DNA from: Microbacterium hydrothermale
GTDB taxonomy: Bacteria; Actinomycetota; Actinomycetes; Actinomycetales; Microbacteriaceae
Direction: 5' to 3'
NCBI RefSeq assembly: GCF_004854025.1
Contig: NZ_STGM01000002.1
Location: 372,001 to 436,000, forward strand
DNA: 64,000 nt
The notes beneath the pieces are model-generated. The model did no database searches. It was not told the DNA's origin and saw only the letters and a list, made by a program, of their open reading frames with translations. Below are positions 26,921-35,617 of the stretch, in pieces; the first letter of the stretch is position 1; each line of letters begins with the position of its first letter. The position numbers and the translations under genes are program-made.

Positions 26921-27922
26921 ATGGCACTCAGCAAGAAACAGGGCATCGCAATCGGCGTCGCCGTCGTCGCGGTGGCCGCGATCGTCGGCATCGGCTCGCT
27001 CGCGATCTTCAACCGCCCCGCCGAGGCGGAGGCCGCGGCCGCCCCGGACACCACCGCGTCGGCGAACCCCGACACCGGCGACATCCCCCGCATCACCGGA
27101 GAAGCCGTACCCGAGGCCGTCGCCGCCCTGAAGGCGAGCGGCTTCACCCCGATCGAGCCCGGCAAGCTGACGGTGGCGGTCGGCGCGTTCGTCCCGCCGC
27201 TCAGCTACCAGCCCGAGGGCACCACCGCCGCGACCGACGTCGCGGGCACCGAGCCGAATTTCGGCGAGCTGATCGCCGAGGGGCTCGGCCTCGAGTACAA
27301 CCCGGTCGTGGTCGCATGGGCCGACTGGCCGCTCGGCATCCAATCGGGCAAATACGACCTGATCACCTCGAACGTCACGGTCACCGAGGAGCGCAAGCAG
27401 CTCTACGACTTCGCCAGCTACCGTCAGGACCTGCTGGGCTTCTACGTCCGCTCCGACAGCTCGATCTCGAAGATCGAGCAGGCCGACGACATCTCGGGCC
27501 TCAAGATCGTGGTGGGCTCCGGCACCAACCAGGAGAAGGTGCTGCTGAAGTGGAACGAGGAGCTCACCGCCGCCGGCAAGGCTCCCGCCGAACTGAACTA
27601 CTACGACGACACCGCCGCCGCGACGCTCGCGCTGCAGTCCGGGCGCGTCGACGCCACCTTCGGCCCCAACGCCACGGCGGCCTGGGCCGCGCGGGAGACC
27701 GGCGAGACGAAGCTCGTCGGCATCATCCCCGGAGGATGGCCGCTCGCGGCCGACATCGCCGCGGCGACGAAGAAGGGCAACGGCCTCATCGAGCCCGTCA
27801 ACCTCGTGCTGAACGCCTACATCGCCGACGGCACCTACGCGAAGGTGCTCGACGCCTGGGGCCTCGAGTCCGAGGGCGTCGACAAGAGCGAGATCAACCC
27901 TCCCGGACTCCCGAAGTCCTGA
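26921..27922 (+). CDS. Polar amino-acid ABC transporter substrate-binding protein with N-terminal membrane anchor
   Basis: 333-aa family-3 solute-binding protein. The hydrophobic N-terminal segment (about 8-31) ends in IFNRPAEAEA with no lipobox Cys, so it is either an uncleaved membrane anchor or cleaved at the AEA region, unlike the other binding proteins here. The ligand-binding body includes YDLITSNVTVTEERKQLYDF, typical of amino-acid binding proteins. It follows the ATPase after 109 bp with AAGGAGAC in front of the start. Confidence 0.9.
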   Translation: MALSKKQGIAIGVAVVAVAAIVGIGSLAIFNRPAEAEAAAAPDTTASANPDTGDIPRITGEAVPEAVAALKASGFTPIEPGKLTVAVGAFVPPLSYQPEGTTAATDVAGTEPNFGELIAEGLGLEYNPVVVAWADWPLGIQSGKYDLITSNVTVTEERKQLYDFASYRQDLLGFYVRSDSSISKIEQADDISGLKIVVGSGTNQEKVLLKWNEELTAAGKAPAELNYYDDTAAATLALQSGRVDATFGPNATAAWAARETGETKLVGIIPGGWPLAADIAAATKKGNGLIEPVNLVLNAYIADGTYAKVLDAWGLESEGVDKSEINPPGLPKS

Positions 27923-27991
27923 CTCCCGCGCACGGCCCGGTCCTTCGGCGGCCGGGCCGTGTCGTGCGCCACGAAGAGAAGAATGGATGCC

Positions 27992-28507
27992 ATGACCCCC
28001 GAGCCCACGTCGACCCTGACCATCCGCCTCGTCGAGCCCGCCGAGTACGCCGAGGCCGGTCGCCTCACCGCCGACGCCTACCGCCACAGCTACGCGGGAC
28101 TGTCGGAGGCGTACCTGGACTCGCTCGCCGACGTCGCGGGACGCGTGGAGCAGGGCGAGGTGTGGGTCGCGGTCGACGGCGGCGGGATCGTCGGCACCGT
28201 CTGGACCCCGCGGCCCGGCGAGCGCCTGTCCGAGCTCGCCGCCGAGGGTGAGCTCGACTTCCGTCAGCTCGCGGTGGCCCCCTCGGCCCGCGGACGCGGC
28301 ATCGGCGAGCAGCTGACGCGCCACGTCCTTCAGCTCGCGCGCGAGCGCGGGGCGACCCGGGTGGTGATGAACAGCGGACCCGAGATGCTCGGGGCCCACG
28401 CGCTGTACCTCAAGATGGGCTTCCGCCGCCTGACCGAGCGCGAGGCGCCGATCGAGGTCGAGCCCGGGCGCTGGCTCGACCTGCGGGCGTTCGGGTTCGA
28501 TCTCTGA
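27992..28507 (+). CDS. GNAT family N-acetyltransferase
   Basis: 171 aa. The acetyl-CoA binding motif A is clear: LDFRQLAVAPSARGRGIGEQL at about 86-106. A C-terminal Y-x-K-x-G-F segment (YLKMGFRRL) completes the fold. ATG 27992 is preferred because the GAAGAGAAG ribosome-binding sequence is well spaced from it; the ATG at 27983 is too close. The acceptor is unknown. Confidence 0.85.
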   Translation: MTPEPTSTLTIRLVEPAEYAEAGRLTADAYRHSYAGLSEAYLDSLADVAGRVEQGEVWVAVDGGGIVGTVWTPRPGERLSELAAEGELDFRQLAVAPSARGRGIGEQLTRHVLQLARERGATRVVMNSGPEMLGAHALYLKMGFRRLTEREAPIEVEPGRWLDLRAFGFDL

Positions 28508-28533
28508 ACCGCCGCCCCGGGCTCACCTCACCA

Positions 28534-28600
28534 CGAGACGGCATCCGGCTGGCGACTCGGTGACCTCCTGCAACCGACTGGTCCGCAGAATGTCGTCTCG
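28534..28600. repeat. Inverted-repeat element, family B copy 2
   Basis: CGAGACGGCATCCGGCTGGC (from 28534) pairs at 15 of 20 positions with the segment ending CGTCTCG at 28600. The unpaired centre matches family B copy 1 (CTCGGTGAC, CCTGCAACCGACT). It is followed at 28622-28699 by two tandem copies of a roughly 39-bp GC-rich unit (GCCGAGCGCGGACGACC). Confidence 0.7.
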
Positions 28601-28697
28601 CAGCCCGAGCCGGGCCCATGCCGGCCGAGCGCGGACGACCCCCAGCGGCCGGGCCCGCGCGGGCCGAGCGCGGACGACCCGCCCCGGCCGGGCCCGC

Positions 28698-29795
28698 TCA
28701 GGCCGCGGCCAGCGCGGCGAGCGTGCGGCCGACGACCGGCGTGAACTTGAAGCCGTGGCCCGAGAACCCCGCGCCGACGACGACCGGGCCGAAGCGCTCG
28801 AGCACGAAGCGCGCGTCGACCGTCGAGGTGTACGTGCAGGTGATCTCGCTGACGTCCGTGGCATCCACCCCGGGGAGCCACTCGGAGGCGTAGCGGACGA
28901 GGGCGGCGGTGAGCGCCGGATCGGGCACGAAGCTGCGGCGATCGGGATCGACCTCGGGTCCCGCCGCGTGCCACCCCGCCTTCAGCCCCTGACCGGGCGT
29001 CTGCATGCCGTAGACGACCGCGGCGAACCCCGCGGTCGCCGCGTCGTCGGCGGAGGGGTGGTGGTTGAACCCGGGCCAGGATGCCGCGGCGTCGAGCGGC
29101 CGGAAATGGGCGGGCTGCTCCTGCGTCACGCGCAACGCCGGGAGGGTCGCGCCGCGGACTCCCGCCAGGGTCTTCGCCGTCCACGCGCCCGCCGTGCAGA
29201 CGAGGCGTCGCGCGTGCACGCGGCGGCTCCCGGCCGCGTCGGTCGCGGTGAAGCGGACGTCGTCATCGCCGTGCACCTCGATGTCGGTGACGGCGGAGTT
29301 CCAGCGCGTGCGGGCGCCGGCCCGCGCGGCGCCGGAGAGGAATGCGGCCACGGACGCGTCGGCATCCAGTCGCCCCGCCCGGGGGTTGTGCAGCACCGGA
29401 CCGTCGAAGCGCAGGCCCGGCCAACGCGAGGCCGCCTCGTGACGATCGAGCACCTCGGCGGCGAGACCGGCCGCCGAGATCGCCGCGGCCGTGGCGGCGT
29501 GGTCGACGCCGGGACCGTGCGTGACGACGACCGTGGTCGTCAGCAGCGGGCGATCCGCCTCGGCCTCGAGTTCGCGCCACAGCACCTCGGCATCCCGGAG
29601 CCAGGCGAGGTACTCGGGCTCGGTGTAGGCGACGTTGAAGTTGCGGGACGCGCCGTGCGAGGCACCGCGGACGTGTCCGGGCTCGAACTGCTCGAACACC
29701 TCGACGTCGCGACCCGCGCGCGCGAGATGCCACGCGGTCGCCGCCCCCATCGCGCCGGCACCGACGACCGCGACGTCGACGCGTTCGACGCTCAC
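28698..29795 (-). CDS. FAD-dependent oxidoreductase (sarcosine/N-methyltryptophan oxidase-like)
   Basis: 365 aa, typical of monomeric sarcosine-oxidase family enzymes. The N-terminal Rossmann motif VAVVGAGAMGAATAWHLA is at about 8-25, and the C-terminal flavin contact GAGFSGHGFKFTP is clear. The family-typical Cys that carries covalent FAD near the C-terminus is not obvious. It probably oxidises a secondary amine or N-methyl amino acid. The GTG start at 29795 overlaps the upstream GNAT stop by GTGA, so the two are translationally coupled. Confidence 0.88.
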   Translation of the reverse strand: MSVERVDVAVVGAGAMGAATAWHLARAGRDVEVFEQFEPGHVRGASHGASRNFNVAYTEPEYLAWLRDAEVLWRELEAEADRPLLTTTVVVTHGPGVDHAATAAAISAAGLAAEVLDRHEAASRWPGLRFDGPVLHNPRAGRLDADASVAAFLSGAARAGARTRWNSAVTDIEVHGDDDVRFTATDAAGSRRVHARRLVCTAGAWTAKTLAGVRGATLPALRVTQEQPAHFRPLDAAASWPGFNHHPSADDAATAGFAAVVYGMQTPGQGLKAGWHAAGPEVDPDRRSFVPDPALTAALVRYASEWLPGVDATDVSEITCTYTSTVDARFVLERFGPVVVGAGFSGHGFKFTPVVGRTLAALAAA

Positions 29796-30295
29796 GCGGG
29801 CAGGTCCTTCGCGAAACAGCGCGAGCCCGCGAAGCGCGTGTAGGGCGCGAAGACGGCGACAGGGCGGTACCCGAGCCGCTCGTAGAGGGCGATCGCCTCG
29901 GGCTGCCGGTCTCCCGTCTGCAGCACCAGGCGCGCGGCGCCGCGCTGTCGCGCGAGCCGTTCCAGCTCGGCCATGAGCGCTCGGCTGGCACCGCGTCCCC
30001 GCGCCTCGGGGGCGACGTAGACGCGCTTGACCTCCAGCTCGTCGCCGAGAGCGCGCAGCGCCGCGTGTCCCACCGCTCGCCGCTCGGCGTCGGTCACGAG
30101 AATCACCTCGACGATGGTCGACGGGTCGACCGCGAAGTCTGCGTCGAGCAGAGCCCGCGTGCGCTCGTCGAAAGCGGCGAAGACCTCGGCGTAGCGGGGC
30201 GAGATCTCGGCATCCATCGCCGCGCGCAGAGCCGCGGCCCGCTCGTCGTCCCAGGTGACGTTCTCGATCGTCCACGTGGCGTGTGCAGCGGTCAT
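29792..30295 (-). CDS. GNAT family N-acetyltransferase
   Basis: 167 aa. The CoA-binding stretch LEVKRVYVAPEARGRGASRAL is followed by the ALYERLGYRPV C-terminal motif. It is the first gene of a two-gene operon with the sarcosine-oxidase-like enzyme; acetylation of the same amine substrate is a possible link. The start at 30295 lacks a strong ribosome-binding site. Confidence 0.87.
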   Translation of the reverse strand: MTAAHATWTIENVTWDDERAAALRAAMDAEISPRYAEVFAAFDERTRALLDADFAVDPSTIVEVILVTDAERRAVGHAALRALGDELEVKRVYVAPEARGRGASRALMAELERLARQRGAARLVLQTGDRQPEAIALYERLGYRPVAVFAPYTRFAGSRCFAKDLPA

Positions 30296-30475
30296 CCCGC
30301 CAGTATCGCCGCGCCGCGCGCCACCCCGGGCCGCGCGGGAAACGGCGGGTAACACGGGCCCCCCGGGCTCGCCGCGGGCACCCTCGGTCGCCCCGTCGAT
30401 CTCTCCCCGCGACGGTGCGTTGCCCGCGGTGACCGCCGAGTTGCACCGAGGCCGCGACCGGCGCAGAGTGTCCCG

Positions 30476-31192
30476 GTGACCTCCGCTCCGCCCCTCCCCG
30501 TCCCCCACGCCGACGCCACCGTCCTCGACAACGCCGCCTGGCACTCGCTCGCCGGTCCCCACGCCGCCTTCGCGATCGGCGGCGACCTCGTGCGCCGCTA
30601 TCCGGCCGACGTCGCACCGTTCGTCGCCGTACGCTCGTGGGACGAACCGGGCGTCTGGGATGCACTGCGCGAGCTCGTCGGGCCCGGCGCCGAGGTCGGC
30701 CTCTCGGGCTACGAGGGGGCGATCCCCGAGGGCTGGGAGTACCTGGGCGGCGGCGAGGGGGTGCAGCTCGTCGAGACCGACGCCCTGCAGACCCGCCCCT
30801 TCGACGAGGTCATCGAGCTCGGCGCCGACGACGCACCCGACATGATCGCGATCGTCGAGCGCAACCAGCCCGGCCCCTTCCGGCCCCGCACGTACGAGCT
30901 CGGTCGGTACATCGGCATCCGTCGCCAGGGTCGGCTCGTCGCCATGGCGGGCGAGCGCCTGCACCCCACCGGCTGGACCGAGATCAGCGCGGTGGCGGTG
31001 GATGCCGACCACCGACGCCAGGGCCTCGCCTCGCGGCTCGTGCTCGACGTCGCCTTCCACATCCAGCAGCGCGGGGACCGCGCGATGATGCACGCGGCCG
31101 CCGGAAATGTGAACGCCATCGCGGCGTACGAGAAGCTCGGCTTCGCGTTGCGGCGGCGCAATCGCTTCGCGGCGGTGCGGACGCCTGCCTGA
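30476..31192 (+). CDS. GNAT family acetyltransferase (FR47-like C-terminal domain)
   Basis: 238 aa. The C-terminal half is a GNAT fold: TEISAVAVDADHRRQGLASRL carries motif A, and AIAAYEKLGFALRRRN the C-terminal motif. The N-terminal half may be a degenerate second GNAT lobe. GTG start without a Shine-Dalgarno; CAGAGT lies 6 nt upstream, so it may be leaderless. Divergent from the previous operon. Confidence 0.85.
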   Translation: MTSAPPLPVPHADATVLDNAAWHSLAGPHAAFAIGGDLVRRYPADVAPFVAVRSWDEPGVWDALRELVGPGAEVGLSGYEGAIPEGWEYLGGGEGVQLVETDALQTRPFDEVIELGADDAPDMIAIVERNQPGPFRPRTYELGRYIGIRRQGRLVAMAGERLHPTGWTEISAVAVDADHRRQGLASRLVLDVAFHIQQRGDRAMMHAAAGNVNAIAAYEKLGFALRRRNRFAAVRTPA

Positions 31193-31220
31193 GATGCTCC
31201 GCGGGAGGTGCTGCGACCGA

Positions 31221-31271
31221 GTGTCCACGAAACTCGGACGAATTCTCGAGGCGTCCGGGTGTTCTGGACGC
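31221..31271. repeat. Inverted-repeat element, family C copy 1
   Basis: GTGTCCACGAAACTCGGACG (31221-31240) pairs at 15 of 20 positions with the segment 31252-31271. The right arm is nearly the reverse complement of the left arm of copy 2 at 40957. Confidence 0.7.
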
Positions 31272-31335
31272 CGGATGCCGTGACCGCGCGTGACTGTCCG
31301 TGACGGCGCTCGGCCCTCGCCGTTCGCGTCCCGGC

Positions 31336-31341
31336 TAGCGT
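31336..31341 (+). promoter_or_regulatory. Putative -10 box, leaderless LLM-flavoprotein transcript
   Basis: TAGCGT followed by 7 nt and then the ATG at 31349, the same geometry as upstream of 4699 and 19480. It overlaps an alternative GTG start at 31340, which argues for the ATG. Confidence 0.5.
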
Positions 31342-31348
31342 GACCGAC

Positions 31349-32362
31349 ATGGCCCGACCGCTGCGCTCCCTCGGCTTCCTCACCATCGGCCTGTTCGACC
31401 GCGAGAACCCCCGCGCCGGACACGAGACGACCCTGTCGATCATCGAGCGGGGAGAGCGGCTCGGCTTCGACAGCGCCTGGCTGCGCGACCGGCACCTGCA
31501 GTACGGCATCTCCTCCCCCGTGGCGGTGCTGGCCGCGGCATCCCAGCGCACGAGTCGCATCCGCCTCGGAACCGCGGTGATCCCGCTCGGATGGGAGAAC
31601 CCGCTGCGGCTCGCGGAGGATCTCGCGACCGTCGACGTGCTGTCGGGCGGCCGCCTCGAACCCGGTTTCTCGGTGGGGCCGCCGCGACGCCTCGACGACA
31701 TCGCGCCTGCGCTGTACCCCGACACCGCCGACCGCGAAGACTACGGGTACGAACGGCTCGCGCGCCTGCGCCGCTTCCTCGCCGGAGAACCGGCCAGCCC
31801 GTTCGCGGGGACGGAGGGCATCGAGGAATACTCGGAGCGCGTCGAACCGCACGCCGCGGGCCTCGCGGATCGACTCTGGTACGGCGCCGGGAGCCCGGCA
31901 TCCACCACGTGGGCGGCCGAGAACGGCTTCCACCTGCTCACCAGCAGCGTCATCCGATCGACCGCCTCGACCGACTTCGACGTCGAGCAGTACGCGCAGA
32001 TCCGGCTCTACCGCGACACGCACCCCGACGGAGAGAACGCGCGGGTGTCGCAGGGGCTGGTGGTCATCCCCACCGACTCGGCCACGCCCGAGCAGCGCCG
32101 GCGCTACGCGGCCTACGCCGAATCGCGGCGCGGGCGCGTCGGCATCCCCCACGGTCCGCAGGGGATGCTGTTCGCCGAAGACCTCGTCGGCACCGCGGAG
32201 CAGATCGCCGAACGCCTGCTGTCGTCACGGGCCTATCCCGAGGTCGACGAGGTCGCCTTCGCGCTGCCGTTCTCGTTCGCCGCCGAGGACTACGCGCAGA
32301 TCCTCGACGACATCGCGGGGCGGCTCGGGCCGCTGCTGGGGTGGGCGCCGGCGGCGGGCTGA
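31349..32362 (+). CDS. LLM class flavin-dependent oxidoreductase
   Basis: 337-aa luciferase-like TIM-barrel protein. The family pattern of an early FDSAWLRDRH segment, the conserved IRLGTAV strand (about 70) and a central AEDLATVDVLSGGRLEPGFSVG motif is present. It reduces or oxygenates its substrate with FMNH2 or F420. It is shorter than the two LLM proteins at 41-44 kb and belongs to another subgroup. Monocistronic. Confidence 0.9.
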   Translation: MARPLRSLGFLTIGLFDRENPRAGHETTLSIIERGERLGFDSAWLRDRHLQYGISSPVAVLAAASQRTSRIRLGTAVIPLGWENPLRLAEDLATVDVLSGGRLEPGFSVGPPRRLDDIAPALYPDTADREDYGYERLARLRRFLAGEPASPFAGTEGIEEYSERVEPHAAGLADRLWYGAGSPASTTWAAENGFHLLTSSVIRSTASTDFDVEQYAQIRLYRDTHPDGENARVSQGLVVIPTDSATPEQRRRYAAYAESRRGRVGIPHGPQGMLFAEDLVGTAEQIAERLLSSRAYPEVDEVAFALPFSFAAEDYAQILDDIAGRLGPLLGWAPAAG

Positions 32363-32447
32363 GGCCTGGATCCCGGATGCCGCGACCCCGCCGCCGCGCT
32401 CAACCGGAGCGCCGGGTGCGGGTGCGGGGCGACGTCGCAACTTCAGC

Positions 32448-32534
32448 GATCCGCACAACCTCAGCCCCCCACCCCGCGAAACGCGTGAGGTTACGCGAAC
32501 CACGGAGGCTGCGCCCGCCCGGCGCGCAGCCCGC
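32448..32534. repeat. Direct and inverted repeat, family E copy 1
   Basis: About 87 bp starting GATCCGCACAACCTCAG. Inside, CGCACAACCTCA is complementary, with mismatches, to TGAGGTTACGCG. An extra related half-arm (CGCAACTTCAGC) precedes it. Confidence 0.75.
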
Positions 32535-32599
32535 GCCCCGGAGCCGCCACCCGCTCGCCGCACCCGCACGCGCGGCCTGACCGCTCGCACAACCTCAGT

Positions 32600-32688
32600 G
32601 ATCCGCACAACCTCAGCCCCCCCCACCCCCCGAAACGCGTGAGGTTACGCGAATCACGGAGGCTGCGTCCGCCCGGCGCGCAGCCCGC
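32600..32688. repeat. Direct and inverted repeat, family E copy 2
   Basis: About 89 bp, nearly identical to copy 1 with small length changes in the C-run; also preceded by a duplicated half-arm CGCACAACCTCAG. Confidence 0.75.
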
Positions 32689-32798
32689 ACCGCGCCCGCG
32701 GCCGCCGCCCGCACGCCGCACCCGCACGAGCGCCGCACCCGCCACCCCGCCACCCCGCCACCCCGCCCGCCGCGGCACACGCCACGACCCGCGCCCGG

Positions 32799-33983
32799 TC
32801 ACCCCTGCCGCGCCACCGCCCGCCCCAACCGCGCCGCGGCCTCGCGCAACGACGACTCCTCGGTGTCGCCGTAGGCGAGGCGCAGGTGCCGGTCGGCGTC
32901 GGTTCCCGGCCCCGAGGGGAAGAACGACCCCCGCTGGTACTCCACGCCCTCGGCGCTCGCGTCGGCGGCGAGGCGGTCGGCATCCACCGTGTCGTCGGTC
33001 AGACGCGGCCAGAGGAACAGACCGCCCTCGGGCACGGTGACCTCGAACGAACCGGATGCCGAGAGCGCGGCGGCGAGGGTGTGCGCCCGCGACCGGTACA
33101 GCGTCCGCGCGCGACCGAGCACCCGGTCGAAGAGCGTCTCGTCACTCGTCAACAGCTCAGCGACGACCGCCTGCACGAGGGTCGACGAGTGCGAGTCCTG
33201 GCGGCTGCGCAGGGCCACGGCATCCGGGATCAGGCGCTCGGGCAGCACGACCCAGCCCAGCCGCAGGCCCGGGCCGAGGGTCTTGGTGAAGGTGTTGACG
33301 TGGATGACGTGGTCGGAGTCGTGGAACGGCGCGAGCGACTCGGGCTCGCCGTGGAACCGCAGCTCCCGGTAGGGATCGTCGGCGAACACGACGAAGCCGT
33401 ACCTCTCGGCGAGGTCGACGAGCTCGCGGCGTCGGGCCGTGGGTAGTGACGACTGCGACGGGTTGTGGAACTCGGGGACGGTGTACACGGCGGCGGGGCG
33501 GGCGCCGGCGCGCAGCTGGGCGGCGAGCGCGTCGACGTCGAGGCCCTCGGCACCGACGCGGACGGGCAGCACGCGCGCGTCGGCGAGCTCGAGCCCGCGC
33601 AGGAACAGCGGGAACACCGGATTGTCGACGGCGACGAGGTCGCCCCGCTCGAGCACCGTCTGCACCGCGATCGCGAGTCCGTGGAACCCGCCGTTCGTGA
33701 CGAGCACGCGGTGCACGTCCACGCCCTCGCGCAAGGCGATCCACTCGCGCAGCGCGGGGATCCCCTCGGTGCGCGAGTACTGCAGGGCCGGCGCTCCCGG
33801 CCGCGCGAGCACGCGGGCGGTCGCCTCGGCCAGCTCGGCGGTGGGGAGCACGGACGGATCCGGGATGCCGCCAAGCAGCTCGATCGCGTCGGGGCGGCGG
33901 TCGCGCAGGGTCTGGTCTCCGAAGCCCTTCGGGGCGCTGAAGGCCTCGATGAGCGCGGGGCGGGGAGGGGACAGAAGGGTCAT
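32799..33983 (-). CDS. PLP-dependent aminotransferase, class I/II (MocR/ARO8-like domain)
   Basis: 394 aa, fold-type I. The cofactor Lys is in NTFTKTLGPGLRLGW, preceded by YTVPEFHNPSQ and FADDPYREL, which match the 2-aminoadipate/ARO8 branch related to the MocR aminotransferase domain; no DNA-binding domain is fused. It likely converts an amino acid to a 2-oxo acid or the reverse. It is the last gene of the Dpp operon and overlaps the ATPase gene by ATGA, so its substrate probably arrives through that transporter. Confidence 0.9.
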   Translation of the reverse strand: MTLLSPPRPALIEAFSAPKGFGDQTLRDRRPDAIELLGGIPDPSVLPTAELAEATARVLARPGAPALQYSRTEGIPALREWIALREGVDVHRVLVTNGGFHGLAIAVQTVLERGDLVAVDNPVFPLFLRGLELADARVLPVRVGAEGLDVDALAAQLRAGARPAAVYTVPEFHNPSQSSLPTARRRELVDLAERYGFVVFADDPYRELRFHGEPESLAPFHDSDHVIHVNTFTKTLGPGLRLGWVVLPERLIPDAVALRSRQDSHSSTLVQAVVAELLTSDETLFDRVLGRARTLYRSRAHTLAAALSASGSFEVTVPEGGLFLWPRLTDDTVDADRLAADASAEGVEYQRGSFFPSGPGTDADRHLRLAYGDTEESSLREAAARLGRAVARQG

Positions 33984-35617
33984 CGGGGGCTCCGGAGGTC
34001 GGGGGTGGGGATGGCGTCGACGAGGGCTCGCGTGTAGTCCTCGCGCGGGTGCGAGAGCACGTCGGCCACCCGACCGGCCTCGACGACCCGTCCGTCTTTG
34101 AGCACCGAGACGGTGTCGGCGATCTGGCGCACGAGAGCCAGGTCGTGCGAGACGAACAGGTACGTGAGGCCGCGCTCGCGCTGCAGGCGGCGCAGCACGT
34201 CGAACACCCCCGCCTGCACCGTCACGTCGAGGGCGCTCGTCGGCTCGTCGAGCACGATGACGTCGGGTTCGAGCACCAGCGCGCGGGCGATCGCGACGCG
34301 CTGACGCTGACCGCCCGACAGCGCGTCGGGGCGACGGCGAGCGAGCTGCGGCGGCAGGCCCACGGCATCCAGGGCTTCGGCGACCTTCGCGGACCGCTCG
34401 GCGCGCGTGCCGACGCGGTACCGGTCGAGCGGTTCGCGGATGATCCGCCCGACGCTCCATGTGGGATCGAGGGACGTGAAGGGGTTCTGGTAGACGAGCT
34501 GGAGGTGCCGACGGATGCCGCGGAGCTCGGCCTCGGTGCGCCCGGTCACCGCCGCGCCGTCGACGAGGATCTCGCCGGCGTCGGGGGTCTCGAGCCCCCG
34601 CAGCAGGCGCACCGTGGTGGTCTTCCCCGAACCCGACTCGCCCACGAGCGCGTGGGTCGTGCCCGGCGGGACGCGGAAGGAGACCCCGGCCACGGCGGCT
34701 CGAGCCGTGCCGTCGACGACGAAGCTCTTCGAGATCTCGCGCACCTCGATGCGGGCGGCGGTGGTGTCGGTGGTCCAGGCGTCGACCCCGCGCCCGTCGG
34801 CGTGACGGTAGCGGTCGGGGTTGAGAGCGGGGGCATCGGCCTGGAGCTGCAGCGTGTACGGCGAGGTCGGCGCGGCGAACACCTCGCTCGTGCGTCCGGC
34901 TTCCTGCACCCGGCCGTCCCTCAGCACGACGATCTCATCGGTGCGCTCGGCCGCGATCGCGAGGTCGTGCGTGATGAGCAGCAGGCCGATGCCGAGGTCG
35001 GCGCGCAGCTCGTCGAGAAGGTCGAGGATGCGCTTCTGGATGGTGACGTCAAGGGCACTCGTCGGCTCGTCCGCCACGAGCAGATCGGGCCGCGGCAGCA
35101 CCGCGAGACCGATCAGCACGCGCTGCAGCATGCCGCCGGAGAGCTGGTGCGGGTAGGAATCGTAGACGCGGGCCGGGTCGGGCAGCCCCACCCGGGCGAA
35201 GATGTCGAGGACAGCCACGCGGCGGTCGGGGGCGTCGGTCAGCGCCGCCGCCTCGAGCGCCTGCGCGCCGACCGTGCGCACGGGGTTGAGCGCGTGCGAG
35301 GGGTCCTGCGGGACGAAGCCGATGCGACGGCCGCGGAACGGCCGGAACCGCGCCTCGGTCAGGCCGAGCATCTCGTCGCCGGCGAACTCCACGCGTCCGC
35401 GTGCGCGTCCGGTGCCGCGCGGCAGCAGTCGCAGCACCGAGCGCGCGATCGTCGACTTGCCCGAGCCGGATTCGCCGATCAGGGCGAGACTGCCCCCGGG
35501 CGGGATCGAGAACGACACGTCGTGCACCACGGGGGTGCGGCCGTACGCGACGGAGAGGTCCTCGACGCGCAAGAGGGGCGCGGGCGTCTGCTCGCGCAGA
35601 GGGGCGGTGAGGGTCAT
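33980..35617 (-). CDS. Dipeptide/nickel-type ABC transporter, fused two-domain ATPase (DppD-DppF)
   Basis: 545 aa with two complete ABC domains in one chain. The first has Walker A GESGSGKST at about 46-54 and signature LSGGMLQRVLIG; the second has Walker A GESGSGKTT near 320, signature LSGGQRQRVAIARA and Walker B VIVLDEPTSALDV. Each domain ends with a Dpp-type tail (SPYTLQLQADAP, EDYTRALVDAIPTP). It drives uptake with the two permeases upstream. Start ATG 35617 overlaps the permease stop by four bases. Confidence 0.94.
   Translation of the reverse strand: MTLTAPLREQTPAPLLRVEDLSVAYGRTPVVHDVSFSIPPGGSLALIGESGSGKSTIARSVLRLLPRGTGRARGRVEFAGDEMLGLTEARFRPFRGRRIGFVPQDPSHALNPVRTVGAQALEAAALTDAPDRRVAVLDIFARVGLPDPARVYDSYPHQLSGGMLQRVLIGLAVLPRPDLLVADEPTSALDVTIQKRILDLLDELRADLGIGLLLITHDLAIAAERTDEIVVLRDGRVQEAGRTSEVFAAPTSPYTLQLQADAPALNPDRYRHADGRGVDAWTTDTTAARIEVREISKSFVVDGTARAAVAGVSFRVPPGTTHALVGESGSGKTTTVRLLRGLETPDAGEILVDGAAVTGRTEAELRGIRRHLQLVYQNPFTSLDPTWSVGRIIREPLDRYRVGTRAERSAKVAEALDAVGLPPQLARRRPDALSGGQRQRVAIARALVLEPDVIVLDEPTSALDVTVQAGVFDVLRRLQRERGLTYLFVSHDLALVRQIADTVSVLKDGRVVEAGRVADVLSHPREDYTRALVDAIPTPDLRSPR

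Larger units (their letters stand above)
32363..32798. repeat. 436-bp repeat-filled intergenic region
   Basis: No gene. It contains two direct copies of family E, a GC-rich spacer and a run of CCACCCCG units near 32745-32775. Confidence 0.7.
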
